Source: Branchiostoma floridae (Eukaryota; Chordata; Leptocardii; Amphioxiformes; Branchiostomatidae). From it: a stretch of 64,000 nucleotides of DNA. The translations under genes and the position numbers were made by a program. The stretch spans positions 8,164,217 to 8,228,216 of the forward strand of contig NC_049979.1 of the NCBI RefSeq assembly GCF_000003815.2, written 5' to 3'. Positions within the stretch are counted from its first letter, which is position 1; every line of letters starts with the position of its first letter. Of the stretch, positions 47,555 through 60,300 are shown piece by piece. Under the pieces are notes generated by a model that was not told where the DNA came from, did not search any database, and worked only from the letters and a program-made list of their open reading frames with translations.

Positions 47555-47641
47555 ACAGATAAATAAGACACCTTTCTGTTCTAACAGATAAATAAGACAC
47601 CTTTCCGTTCTAACAGATAAATAAGACACCTTTCCGGTTTC
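47555..47641. repeat. 29-bp tandem repeat, three copies
   Basis: Unit ACAGATAAATAAGACACC... starts at 47555, 47584 and 47613, nearly identical. It lies downstream of the KIRREL stop, probably in its 3' UTR. Confidence 0.92.
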
Positions 47642-48185
47642 AAAGTAATTCTACTTTGTTCCAGTATGAAAAACAAGCCAACCTATTCTTCCCTGCATGT
47701 ATGTACAGACAACAACACTAGAAGTTAATTGTTCTCACCTGTAAAGGATGATAGGGAGGATAAAAGTAGGTGTTGGCAGCTTGTCAGTATGGAGGGGTAA
47801 GATGCAAAAGAAACACAGCACTCTAGCAGCGAAACTACAGGTCGGTGTTGTTGGTTAGACTTTGTAGGACAAAATTCATGGCAGCTCAAATCATAGGCTG
47901 TGATACACTATGAGAAGTAGGACTACAATGGAAGAAGCTTTTGTATAAGATCCATTCCACAGAAAATAAAGGGGACATACAAGTACAAGTACCAGTACAA
48001 TGCATATGTTTGTCTAAGGCAGAATGCAACATAATTTAGCTACACTGTTATCTATTGATGAGTCTAACCAACCTCCTTGGTCTAACACTACTGTGATCAG
48101 ATACCTTTATGTTTGATTTTTTTGGTGTTTCCTTGTTTTTCACACTACACCCAAAAATACGCAGTACCCCCCACAGACAACATTT

Positions 48186-48392
48186 CTATACATGAGTCAT
48201 CATTCTTGGTTTTTTCTGTGCCTCTGACGCTCGTGAGGCACGGGATGCTATGCTGGCCCGCTCATAGGAGTGCTCGCTAACTGCAGGGTAGCTGGAGTAG
48301 TTGTTGTATGGGTTGCTGTAAAGGTTTCCGTTCTTGTAGTCCTGGTAAGTTCCACCAGGGGGAGTCCATGGAGGAGGTGCACCAAGGCTGGT
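48186..48392 (-). CDS. KIRREL: KIRREL-like last exon, PDZ ligand THV
   Basis: Acceptor CCCTTCCCAG, phase 0. A Tyr/Asn/Ser-rich tail (YKNGNLYSNPYNNYSSYP) ends in KKPRMMTHV, stop TAG at 48188-48186. The THV end matches the PDZ ligand of Neph1-3. Confidence 0.9.
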   Translation of the reverse strand, partial: TSLGAPPPWTPPGGTYQDYKNGNLYSNPYNNYSSYPAVSEHSYERASIASRASRASEAQKKPRMMTHV

Positions 48393-51300
48393 CTGGGAAG
48401 GGCAAGAGCAGAAGTTCACAAACTTGATCTTTGTACTTCAATGAGATACTACTGAATAACTCCTCTTTTCCACTGGAGGCTGGTGGAAGCTGCTACCAAT
48501 GAGCAACTAGATATTTGACAGATTGCTCAATAAATTACATTGACAAAAAAACAACTTTATTTCATGATTTGTTTGTGTTTTGTTATCTTTAAAATCATAC
48601 TTTTGCATCATGTATCAGATTCCAAGTATACAATCAAGAAGTGTCACACAAATCCACTTTGGTCACCCTCAAAAGGGAGTCTCACATAATTGGGTCCCTG
48701 ATTTGTGTATTTATACATTTACTCTTTTTAAGCCTTTTGTAGGCAGATGCTACCAGTCAAGAATCTATTTCTATATTCTATATTCTATAGTGAACAGCAG
48801 CCACAAAATAGTAATCCAGTTCAGTGGGTAATGAGAGATTCACAGTGGCTTTTACCAAAGATATCCATTGTAATGTCTTATCACATTCCAACACATACAA
48901 ACAGAAACTCTCCAAGTCTCCATCAAAGAAGGACACTAACTTTAACAAGATGAATGAAGGCAAACTTGATGGTGAAGCCTCACCTTTGAGGAGTAGTCCC
49001 TATCATCATAGTCAGCTGTGATGTAGTATTTTCTCTGAGGAGGGGGAGGGGGAACCTTGTCCTTGGCAGCCTCGTGGTCCCTGTGGATGATTTCTACCTT
49101 CTCCTTGGGCGGGGTCTCCTGGCCATCTGTTAAGAACATACAAAGACATGATTTCACTATGCACATCACACATTTGAAATGTTTGGAGCTCAATTAGAAT
49201 TTTGTAGTCAGTTTTGCTGATTATTTTTCACCAAATGATAAATACGTAATGGATTTTGCATTCACTTTGTTCCACAATGTCTTAGTAATGCAACATTACC
49301 ATTGGAACATTCTTTGCTTTTAGGTCCAACTTAAAGTGTACACAAAATAGCATGGCCCTGCGGTATTCTGTTGTACACTGAACTGAAGTCCTTTGGCACT
49401 ACACAGAAGCAACTAATGAGACCACACAGAGAACTATCAACGAGGACACATTCAGTTGTAATTTCCAAACCTACCATGTCATCTGCTGTGACAGGCTTGT
49501 AAAAAAGAGAGAGAGAGTAGAAAGAACAGGAAGAATAGAAGAAGAAACATGCAATGTTTCCAAAGCTAGTGTTGGTCGATATCAATCCTCAATGTTTCCC
49601 TTCATCCAAATCCCTATCTCTTTTTAAATATTTACAGCTTATCTGAAATTTGACCTTCTGTCCATGATTGTTGAATGTCCCATTGTAATCACTCTTTAAC
49701 ATTAAAATGCATGGGCTGCGCAGTCCTACTGAAGGATAGATGGAATACAATAGCAGCTTGAAACTCGAAGAACTATACAGGATGGAAAAAATACTAGCAC
49801 ATTGTACCAACAGATAATGGGGTTGAAATTGGCATAGACTTGTACAAATTATATTATATTGTCTAACAACTCCAAATGCAACTTCTTCTTTTGTCATCCT
49901 CAATATTGAGGTGAAGTACAAAATGTACCATGTACACGTAATCATCTTCGATTGTATAATAATATTGTTTGGTGCATGTTTCTCGGGCACCTTTTATCTA
50001 GTTACTGCTTTTTGTCAGAGCCAAATTGTCCTTGTTCAAAGCAATTTCAAGCCCAGATTATCTGTTGACACCACTACAGTAGTCACTCAGAGAAGTCAGG
50101 TAGCGAAGAAGTTCCTAAAAGAATAAAAACAAAGTCATAATGAAGAGAAAATAAACCCTGGAAAAAAGTAGGTAAAGACAGTGAAGAAGGACAGTGTTAC
50201 AACAAGATGTTGTTAGTTCTTGTTTGAGGATAGATGATTCAGGACGAGTGGGAGTACTGGGGTTCACAGTGGAATTATGCTGTTGCTTTCTACAGTATTT
50301 TGGAATAGTCGTCAGGGATTACAAATTTCCATGGCAAGGAAACAAGAGTTCCTGAAATTTTAGAAAGGGAGGGGGGCAGTATATGCTACCAATGAGGGCC
50401 ATATACCAAGGCCATAGTGAAGGTACCAATTGATAAGACCAAATGTATGTGGCATTTTGTAAACTCAATACTAATTCTTATGTGAAAGAATTTTCATAAC
50501 AAATTTAGAAGTAGACATCGTTTAGTAGTTGAACCTTTATCACAAGGCACTCTGGGACCAAAAATGCAGCAAGATCTCTCACAAATTTCCACTTTGAACA
50601 AACCCTTTGGAAGAGACAGGGAGAAAGCAAGAAAGACTACAGGCCAGCAGGAGTTGTGCAACTAACAAAGGGAAAACCAGGAATGCTGACCTCGAACTTC
50701 CAAGCGTGTAATGGACTCATTGCTGGCACCTGTGAGATGATGGGGCAGGTGAACATATGTTAGGTAATACACTGGGGTGAGGGTGGACAATAACATGGGT
50801 ACATTGGAGCACATAACAAGTGGGTTTATCGTGACAATCAACTTGTTAAAATGTTGTTCTAGGTTCTAGGGAGGGGAAACCCATGACATGTGTTTATGAC
50901 ATTACCCACCATTCATACATGTATTTACTGTTATAATAACATGAACAGAGGGGAAGATGCAAATTGACAACACAGCTATCGTAACATCAACTCTCGTGTA
51001 ATAATACTGCCACATCAAGAGAGCCTTCTTGAGGCTGTTTTGAACACCTAAATATCTGAAGTGTACATGTACAGGATTATTGATGCTGCATTGGTATCAC
51101 TGAAAATCATTCTGAATCCATGCATTTTTCTCATGTGGCAGTATTATGGCATCCGGTGGAATTATAGACAGTTGATGTTATCTCATTCTATCATAAAGCT
51201 CACTTTTCCATCTATACAACATTACAAATGTGTCTCCATCCTCCATGAATGACCATATACCAGCAAAGACAGTTAACATGGGTGATCTCACCTTGCTTCT

Positions 51301-54300
51301 TTCTTCGCCTGTGACAGAACACAAAGACCAGCAGGACGATCACCAGGATCAGTACCAGCCCTGCGACTGCACCTCCCACAATAGCTGCCAGAGGGAGTGG
51401 CTCTACAATTGAGGAAGAAAGTTCTGTCAGGATGTACCTGGTAAAACTAGCCAGTATAAAACTGTTTGGGAGAGGCAAGATACACAAAGGATCACTGCAG
51501 AAAACATGAATATATATCTGATGGTACATCTCCTTTATGAGTTCAAATTGACAGTGGCATTAAGGTATCAAAATGCGTTTCAATGGGAAAACATTTTCTC
51601 TTTTACGTCCTTACAAGTAACACTTGTTACTAACAGGAAGCTGATTCAATAGTGACTGATTCTTTGCTATGACTCAAATTGCCCATTATCGGTTAAAAAT
51701 ATATCATAGTTGCATCATACAGATTTCCATACATGTACCAAAACTGATATCAAGATGCATGGCATTCAAACACCTTAAAGTTTAAAACTGCAATACCCAA
51801 CTTCAAGATTACTGTGTTTGTGTACTGGATAGATAGATCATGTGACATCTTTGAAACATCCACATTTGTGAGTGAAGGTCACACAAATGTGGATGTTTCA
51901 AAGATGTGTGAGTGAAGGTCACAAGAATAACCTTCAGACATAACTCATGGACAGTGACTGTGTACCTTTCTGTCTCAGTGTGATAATCTTGGACGTCAAC
52001 CCTAGTCTGTTCCACACCGTGCAGTTGTACTCAGCAAAATCGCCAGCCTGCACTTTAGAGACAGTGAGCACACTTAGCCTTCCCCCATGCACATCGCGCT
52101 GCTCGGCTGTGAAGCGGCCTTCTGTGCCCGTATCCAACATAATACCATTCCATGTCCATGCCATGCGGGAGGGAGGGGGGCTGTTGGAGGACAGGCACTC
52201 GATTTGACCTTCATCACCACTGGAGGCATACTGCACTTCAAAACTGGAGATTATGGGAGGGCCTAAGGGGGAGGCAAAGGCAATGCATATTTTATAGCAA
52301 GGCAATTTTGACGATGTGACAAAACACAATTTCACATACCTTGACAGACAAGTCCGGTGGCTGCCATGACAGGACATGATACAAGGCCACCAGCAATGGG
52401 TGGGAAAGACACAGAATAGCAATGAGAGACTCAAGGTCACAAATAAATGAACAACATAAAGTAGAACAACATTAAAATAGTACATGTGTATTGATAAATG
52501 TACAGTAGTTCCTTACATAGAGTTACATGAATGAAACTTTAAATATCAAAATGAATTGACTTCCATATTCATGAGAAATGTTCTGATGTTTATTTCTAGT
52601 TGTCTTTCTTTCATTGCAATTTCTCTAAGTCTGTCTAATAGAATTGAACAACAGGAAAGATGGGAAAGGCAGAGGCTACCCTACATCCGTTTGCAGATTA
52701 ACCTTTGGGAGACTCATGGAAAAGTGTGGAATATGATAACTTCTACCAATGAGGTTAAAGAGGAAGAAACCAATTAGCTCCAGCACAGAAGATAAAACAA
52801 CAGAGATACCCGTGGATTTTATGGTAAACACATAATCTTTCTTCCTAGGAAATGCTCTAGACTACTCAATCCTACTTTTATCTTTCATTCTAGGCTGGCG
52901 CTCTCTTATTTGCAAGTCCCAGACTTCCCGGCACATTTGCGACCCAAGCACTTGTAGCAGTAGAAGCAGGTCAGTGCGAGTCACCTGTTAGCAGAGTCAG
53001 TCTCTTTAAAGATAATGGCACTGCCTGGGGCGAGGAATGCACCTCCTTACATTTTCTTCATTTCCTGTGTTGGTGACAGCACCATACGGAATCCAACTGG
53101 TAGCTGTTAGTGTTTACTACAGGTTGTTAGGCACAGGTTTTAACTATCTTTGGTGCAAAGCCGGAATCCTATTATCCCCTCCAAAGAAGGCAAATGGCAG
53201 TACTTTTTGGGTTATACCCTAACTATGTGCACCTGTTGTGTTAAGGAGTCCCTGGTTTCCTTTCAGCTCCCCTTGGCAGACGCTTAATACTGATTTCCAC
53301 AAGGGAATCTTGCAGTGATCTTCACAGGTCAAACAACTATTTCTATGCCTTGTATGAATCTTGAGCAGAAGAATGTAGTTTTTACAATGACATTAACAAG
53401 CTGAACAAGGATCATCCTAAGCCTTATCACAAAACCATTTATCTTTATTAGAAGGCAACTGTTGCAAAACAAAGCCGTTTTCTTGTACCATCGTGGTGTG
53501 TTCATTGTCACTGTTATCATTAGTTGGTCTTGTCATGTTTTCAATCTCTGCACTCCTGCCATTCATTTAGTACAAATGTACTTTGAAGTTGAAGTTTGAT
53601 GCAGGCCTAATGCATCCTGTGTAAAATATGATGGTTCTGCGTTTTGTATCCTTCTGATCAGTTGTCAAACCTTGGGAGTTAAGCATCTATGGAGGCATGC
53701 CAATCTGATACATCACACAGGCGAACAAGACACGGTTTGTTCATGAACTTGGGGCTCACCGTTGACGATCAGGACCACCTCTCTGGAATCTTCCCCTGAG
53801 CCGGGCACCACGGCGGTGCACTGGTAGGTGCCGGAGTGGCTCTGGTCCACGATGGGGAAGGTCAGCGTGTCCCCTGTGCCCAGCACCGAGGACGAGCCCT
53901 TCTTGGTCCACATGATGGTGGGCGAGGGGTTCCCGCTCCACTTGCACACCAGGGTCGCCGAGGTGCCCCTGTCCACGATCACCTGTCCGGTCGTCTTCAA
54001 AGGTTCTGGTCCATCTGTGCAGAAAGAACATGATATATGAAACAAGATATAAAAAACTGGAAGTTTTCCTGCCATACCGTTGAAAGCTGCTAGGACCCCT
54101 ACCCACATACCAATTATCCCAATTATCATAAGGAACTATCCATAGCTTCTCGTAGTTATGCTGCCCACAAACAGACATAACACACAAATGGCACGGAAAC
54201 ATACCCTTCTTGACAAAGGTTACTATCCAGTTTATGGATACGTACATATATGCTCCACATGGCACTAACCCCCCTCATTATCAGAACCAGCTAAAACTAA

Positions 54301-57300
54301 GTTTTGAATGGGTCCTGTGACATTTTGATGGTTTAAGTAATTTGATTCAACAATCAGTAACATGTTTGAATCAGCCCAAGATTTATACCTCCATCCCTCA
54401 ACCCCAACAAGAACAATGGATATCATTCATCTATAACTGATTGTCATCTGTTTCATGTTGAACTCTTTGTTGAAGGAATAAATCACTACATTATCAGCTG
54501 CAACAGGTCTTCAAGGTAATGGGCACTTCCTGCAGTGTGCAGATGTTGGTCATAGTGTACTGTAAAATGAAACACTGATGATGTGTAACTGATCATTTGT
54601 ATTACATTTGTATTGTCCCCATAGTTTTGGTGTTTGATTGAATAATTCACTAAAATGCATATTTTCTAGTGATGACAACCACACAAAAAACAGCAACATA
54701 AAATCTGACATGATGCTTACTTCCTACACTGCCCCTTTAAGAAAAAGTTCTAAAACAGATTTAGGCTAAGAAATCAGCAAGTCTTGTTTCCTGTGCCCTG
54801 ATGTCTTACTCCTTTCCACACTCTGATCCCTGTGCCCTCGATTGGCGCCAAGAAGGGAGAAATCTGGTGTGTGTGGAGTGTACAGAACAGCTTCTCAGGC
54901 CCAGACAAGATCTGTGGGATTTATCAAACTTGTCAACCCAGTTGGTTGGGACCACCATGTTGGCAAACAACAAACAGGCTTCCCTCCTCACTTTCAAAAA
55001 CAGCCTCTTTGAAACAGAACAACTGGGTTTCCATGCAAAACATAGATGTCGGTAGGAGCAAAGTAGGCTGTACTTACATGTTTGGGGCATTTTATGGTTA
55101 ACCACATATATTGATTAACGCTTCCATTTATTGATTTTGCTTTAGTCACTAATTTAGTGTGTCAACGATGATGAGACCTGTTCCAGAAAAAATTCTACAA
55201 GCAACTTATGCCTTGTAACTGTTCAGCTGTGTACAGCAATTCCCACCCAACAACATGGAGACATACATGGCAAAGTTACCCCTAAAACCTGCCAGGTTTG
55301 GCCCCTGACAGGATCTACATGTAGGAGTCACTCTTATCTTTTCCCATTGACAGCACTTGCTCTGACATCACTCTAGATTTGTATACATAATGAGGTTTAA
55401 TGTATTTACAGCCTGAGCTTCATCCTGGTAAGTTTACTGGGGCTTTAATACTATGGCGAGGGGAGAGTATGGGAGCCACAATAAACTAAACCAGGATGAT
55501 ACTCAGGAGTCAGGCCAACACTATATTCTTCAATTTCTCAAAAGAATCTAGACAAGTTTGAGTGCTTCTATTCCAGGTATTATAATATCTGTGAGCACTT
55601 TATCCTAGCCAAGCATTGGCAACTCTACATTCAAAGGATTACTGGTTCTGTTCATCAACCTCTGGAATGAAGAATATTATCTTTACTCTAGGCCCTGGCA
55701 AGATGCCCTAAATCATCATCATCTGATGCACTAGATAGTCTTGGAGTGACAGATAAGACAGGACTGTTGGAAGTTAAACCATTTAGTGATCTTGTCCTGG
55801 CAGCAGATGTCAGCCCCAAATAAGCCAAACAAGACCTGGATCACGGGACACCCATGTAACAAACCTGACCTACACATGATTCAATAAAAGGATGCTCCAC
55901 TGCCATGTAATTTATAGTTTGGTCTGGGCAGACCTGTCCACAAGGTCAGGGGTCATGTACTTTCTGCAATGGCATGGCCCCCTGTGGACTTTTCTGTGTG
56001 CTGTGGTGGTGGGAAGGTCTCAGGACACTGACCCTAACTCTCACTTTCCATCTGTTGTGTCTACTGGTGTAGCCTCCATAGCAGGCTCTCTGGGCCTTTC
56101 TTAGTCTTTCTATGGCTCTTAATATTTATGGTGTCAGAAACATGCAGTGTCATCTACCAGCCGGCAGTACAAGCGACCTAGTTCTAAAAGAAATGGCCAG
56201 CAAAAGTGTATTATGAGCTGAAAACATACCTAGACAGCCTGCCATGGAGGCTACTACTATCTGGACCAGGACATACATGTACAGTATCTCTGCCATAACA
56301 TAGCTGATGGAGAAACTGCCAAGTAAAATTATGAAAATATGTCTTTTTGAGTTTTAAATCCCTGTTGCTAACAACTGCAAAATTTATCCCACAATGAATA
56401 CTAATAATCCAAGGAGATGTTGATCCCGCTTCTCCATAGGAATCCCTTCTTTCAAATTCTTGTGATGCTGATTCACCTGAGTAAATATTTATTTTCAGCA
56501 GGGACCTTTCTGTTGAAATAAACTAGGACATAATTCATTGATCAGCAGTTTTCATCTTGTGTTCTGTGGGCCTTGTAAACATGCATGTCTAAAACACGGA
56601 GAAGGCTTTGTACTTTGGGTGGTATGATTTGAAAAAATTAGCAGCAGACTTACATTGCACACTGAGTGTGATGTTGGCACTGTTGGTGCCCACTGCGTTG
56701 GTAGCATCACACGTGAAGACCTGCAGGTTGTCCTCCCGACGTACGTTGTTCAGCCGAAGCACCTGGCCGTTTTCACCTGCCAAGACCACACCGTTCTTCT
56801 TCCACTGATAGTTAACCTAGAGAGGAAATGGAATCGTTGGTTAAAATGAGTCCAAAGTTTTGACTTCCGACTTCATGTTATTTCATGACTAAAAACAACT
56901 TATCAGCAAGACAACAACTAAATCAATGATACCAATACAAACTACTTGTTCAGACATAACTATGGCAAATGTGTATCCCATAAAAGATTTGTTTGAAAGG
57001 AAGGTATGAGGTGGAGGTGATACTGGTTAAAGGATGTACATGTACTGTAAATTAATTTACTTTTTGGTGGCTTTCTTTTGTGGTAGTAAAGTATTTATTT
57101 TGTGGTGGCAAAGGAAAGTCTTTTACATTATTGGTTGAAACAATTTTGTAGTACAGTAATGTTACAGTAGTGTTTCATAGGAAAGGCATACTGGTTGACG
57201 TGTGTGTGATTAATCTGTAGTGAAGAGGTCCACCCCAAAACAAAACCACCTCACAATTTCAGGATTTACAGTATTGCAACAGTGTTGGATTGCATGTTAA

Positions 57301-60300
57301 ATGGATAAGTTTGGACGCCATGTGTTACTTTAAGACCAGGGGAATAAATTTTGCAAGAATAATGAGCGCCCTAGCACTTGATGGAGAAAAAGCAAATACA
57401 AGGGAACAATCAAAAGCAGTAAAATTCGACACCACACACGGTTCTTTGTAAGGAAGAAACTGTGGAACCCCATGTGTATACTCCCTTTCCCTTGTAATGG
57501 AATACATGGTCATGCTGAATTTGGACAAGCAAGGCATGAAACAGTGCCAACCAGATCTATAAAGATGCATGTATTGTGTGGTAAAAGGAGAATGTCTCTG
57601 CATGGAAAGGAGAAGTCAAAGGTGAGAGGAAATGAGGCAGTAGTGGAGAAGGACAGGACACACAGGGTTGCTGTATGCACTAACTTACTAAGGAGCATGA
57701 GTAGTGCAAAGACATGTTTTCAATGCTGATGAGAGGGAACAAGATACTAGTAGTTGTACCCTGTTGGGTGTTGTTTTCCATATTTGGGTGTTGTTTTCCA
57801 TATTTCCATATTTCCAAATTTGGGATATATTTTTTGCCATGGCTGCTGTTTTGATTTAGGATAGAAAATGGTCATCATGGCAAATATACATGAATTTCAC
57901 TGTGCACTTATTTGAACTGAATCTTTTTCTCCTGATGGCTATACCATATCATCCTTAAATTTCACCCTTTTTATTGCCCAAGATATTTCTGACTTTACTT
58001 TGAGGGACTGCCAAGCCTTCGTGATCTAAACTGTTCCGGTCCACCACCACCCAGCCACAAACTGTTTTTCAGGCCACCTTTTCGCCCACTTCATGACTTA
58101 CACATGAACATCATGTGAGAAAAGCTTTCAGAAACGTGACTGTAGGCACAGCTTCTGAATACCTGCAGCTTTTGGGGACAAGTTTGACTATCCACATGTT
58201 GTGCCCCTGGTCTTTAGGGATGCGATTTCTGGTAATGTTCCTCAGATGTCTGCCTACAACAATTCCTTTCCAGTGAAGTCACCTTTGGGAGTTGGTTGGA
58301 AGGAATCCCAATTCCAAATGCAGATGTTGGCTGGGGGTGGCCATAACTGTCTACCCACAGTTAACAACATTAGTCACAATCAATTGCTTTTGTAGTCTCC
58401 AATTTCAGGGTAAGGTGACACCGAAAGAGAGTGCAATTCTTGGATTTTCTATACAATAGAAGCACAGACAGAAAAGCACAAATACTTGGATAAAGACCAC
58501 CCTCAGTAATTGATTCTTGATTGTCAGAATTCAAGAATGATATAAATGACTTTATTCATGTCAAACAAGCTTTAGAATAAAGAGACAAAGCAACTTTAAT
58601 ACAAAGGTGTTTCAAAAGGTGGAAGTAAGTGCCTTTATGTTGAAAACTCAAAACATAATTGAAGCTACAGCAAGAATATAAGTGGGAGCATTTCAGTTCA
58701 GCGTATTTCAGTTCAGCAGTCAGAGTGAAATGCTGGATTAACACCAGACAAACCTGTTCAAACCTTATCCTATGTCTGTGGCTTGTAAAACACAAACACA
58801 TGGAACACAATCACATCAGTGGGAACAAAGGTCATGAAATGTGGACAAAATGAAGTCATGATGAAGACAGACATGAATGATAATACTTAATAATCTCGTT
58901 TTCCAATTACATTATTTTCTACATGCTCATTTAACTTGTACACATATACTGCCATCTATTCTAGCATGCATAATATCAAACTGACTTGAAGATCTGTGTA
59001 GTAAGTAAAGTCTGTTCTCTGTCTGTAAACATACTGAAGTCTGGATCATCATTTTGTTTTACTGAAACATTTGCACATACCATAGCTATTCTAACTTATA
59101 ATACCAAATTTACTTGAAAAGCATAAAATCATTTTGGTGAGATAATGTCATAACAGGTGTAAACTTTTCTTTTGGTTTCTCAAGTTTAACAGTTACTTCA
59201 TTCTGTTGGATTATGCTTTTGGGTCATTCTCACAGAAAGGTAGAAAAAGAAGAATGCTTTTGATGTGTGTGAAAATGCCACACCCCAATTCCCAGACATC
59301 ATAATAATAAATTGACTGAGTTTGGCATTTGACCATGATGGTTTTGAAGACAAAGACATGATTGGGACCAATGGTTATGGCTAGTTGTGATCAGTTTGAT
59401 ATCATATGTACAGTATATGACACTGGGAGAAGAGTAATGAGATCAATGTATTCATAGATAACAGAAAATGGAAACTTACGGTAATTTGATAGGTATCATA
59501 CTGATAACAAGTGGCAAAATGTAATAAATAGATATATGTGGCAATATATTGTCACAGAGAGTAATGAACTGCTTTGCAAATGACAAGGGACAGAAGTCTA
59601 CCCACATACGAATATTTCTGATATCATCGCACCTGTACTGTGCCATCTACTGAAATAAACTATGGCAATGTACCTGTGGGCTACTTAAAGTTTTCCATAC
59701 CAGAACAAAAAGGAGTCAAAGGTTCGTGGGAAAGGGTTTTTTCACATCTCTGTTCGCATGCTGACATGCTTACAGGCATGCATGTAACTCACAGTGGCCT
59801 GTAATTACGTCCTGAAAAGGGACAGGACACACAGAATGTTTAATAAGCAGTTTGTAGGAATCCTGTCAGGCAGAGTTATCGTCGCGGCCGCCTTCCCTCT
59901 CTGGGGGCAGCACAGCTACGCTGGCATGCAGACAACTGCCATGCTTTGATGTGCAGGGCATGCTGGGTAAAGGGTTCCCCGAGGCTGAGAAGGTGTTCTG
60001 CAGTGTTTCCCCGTATCAGAATTATTTCGCTTTGCGATGGAGCAGAATTTGGCTCCTTTTTAAAACTTCATCATAACCCAAAAAACTTTTTACAGCATCT
60101 TTCTGTCTTTAGTTTTGTTCATTGGAATGGGGTGTTCTGGACCATGGCAGATGCTTCAGTTTCAAGCAAACTCTAATTGTTGGAAAGTGCCAGTTTTAAC
60201 TCAAACGTAATTGCTGATAAAAAGGCTAATGGGGAAGAAGGGATCCAGAAGAGCTTTTCGACTAGAAGTGAAGTGACTGACATGGACGCCTCTGTAACAC

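Noticed and set aside
49471-49500. 21-nt candidate KIRREL exon (PVTADDM) with AAG acceptor and GTAGGT donor
   Set aside because: In the required phase 1 it reads into a TGA; other acceptors give the wrong exit phase.
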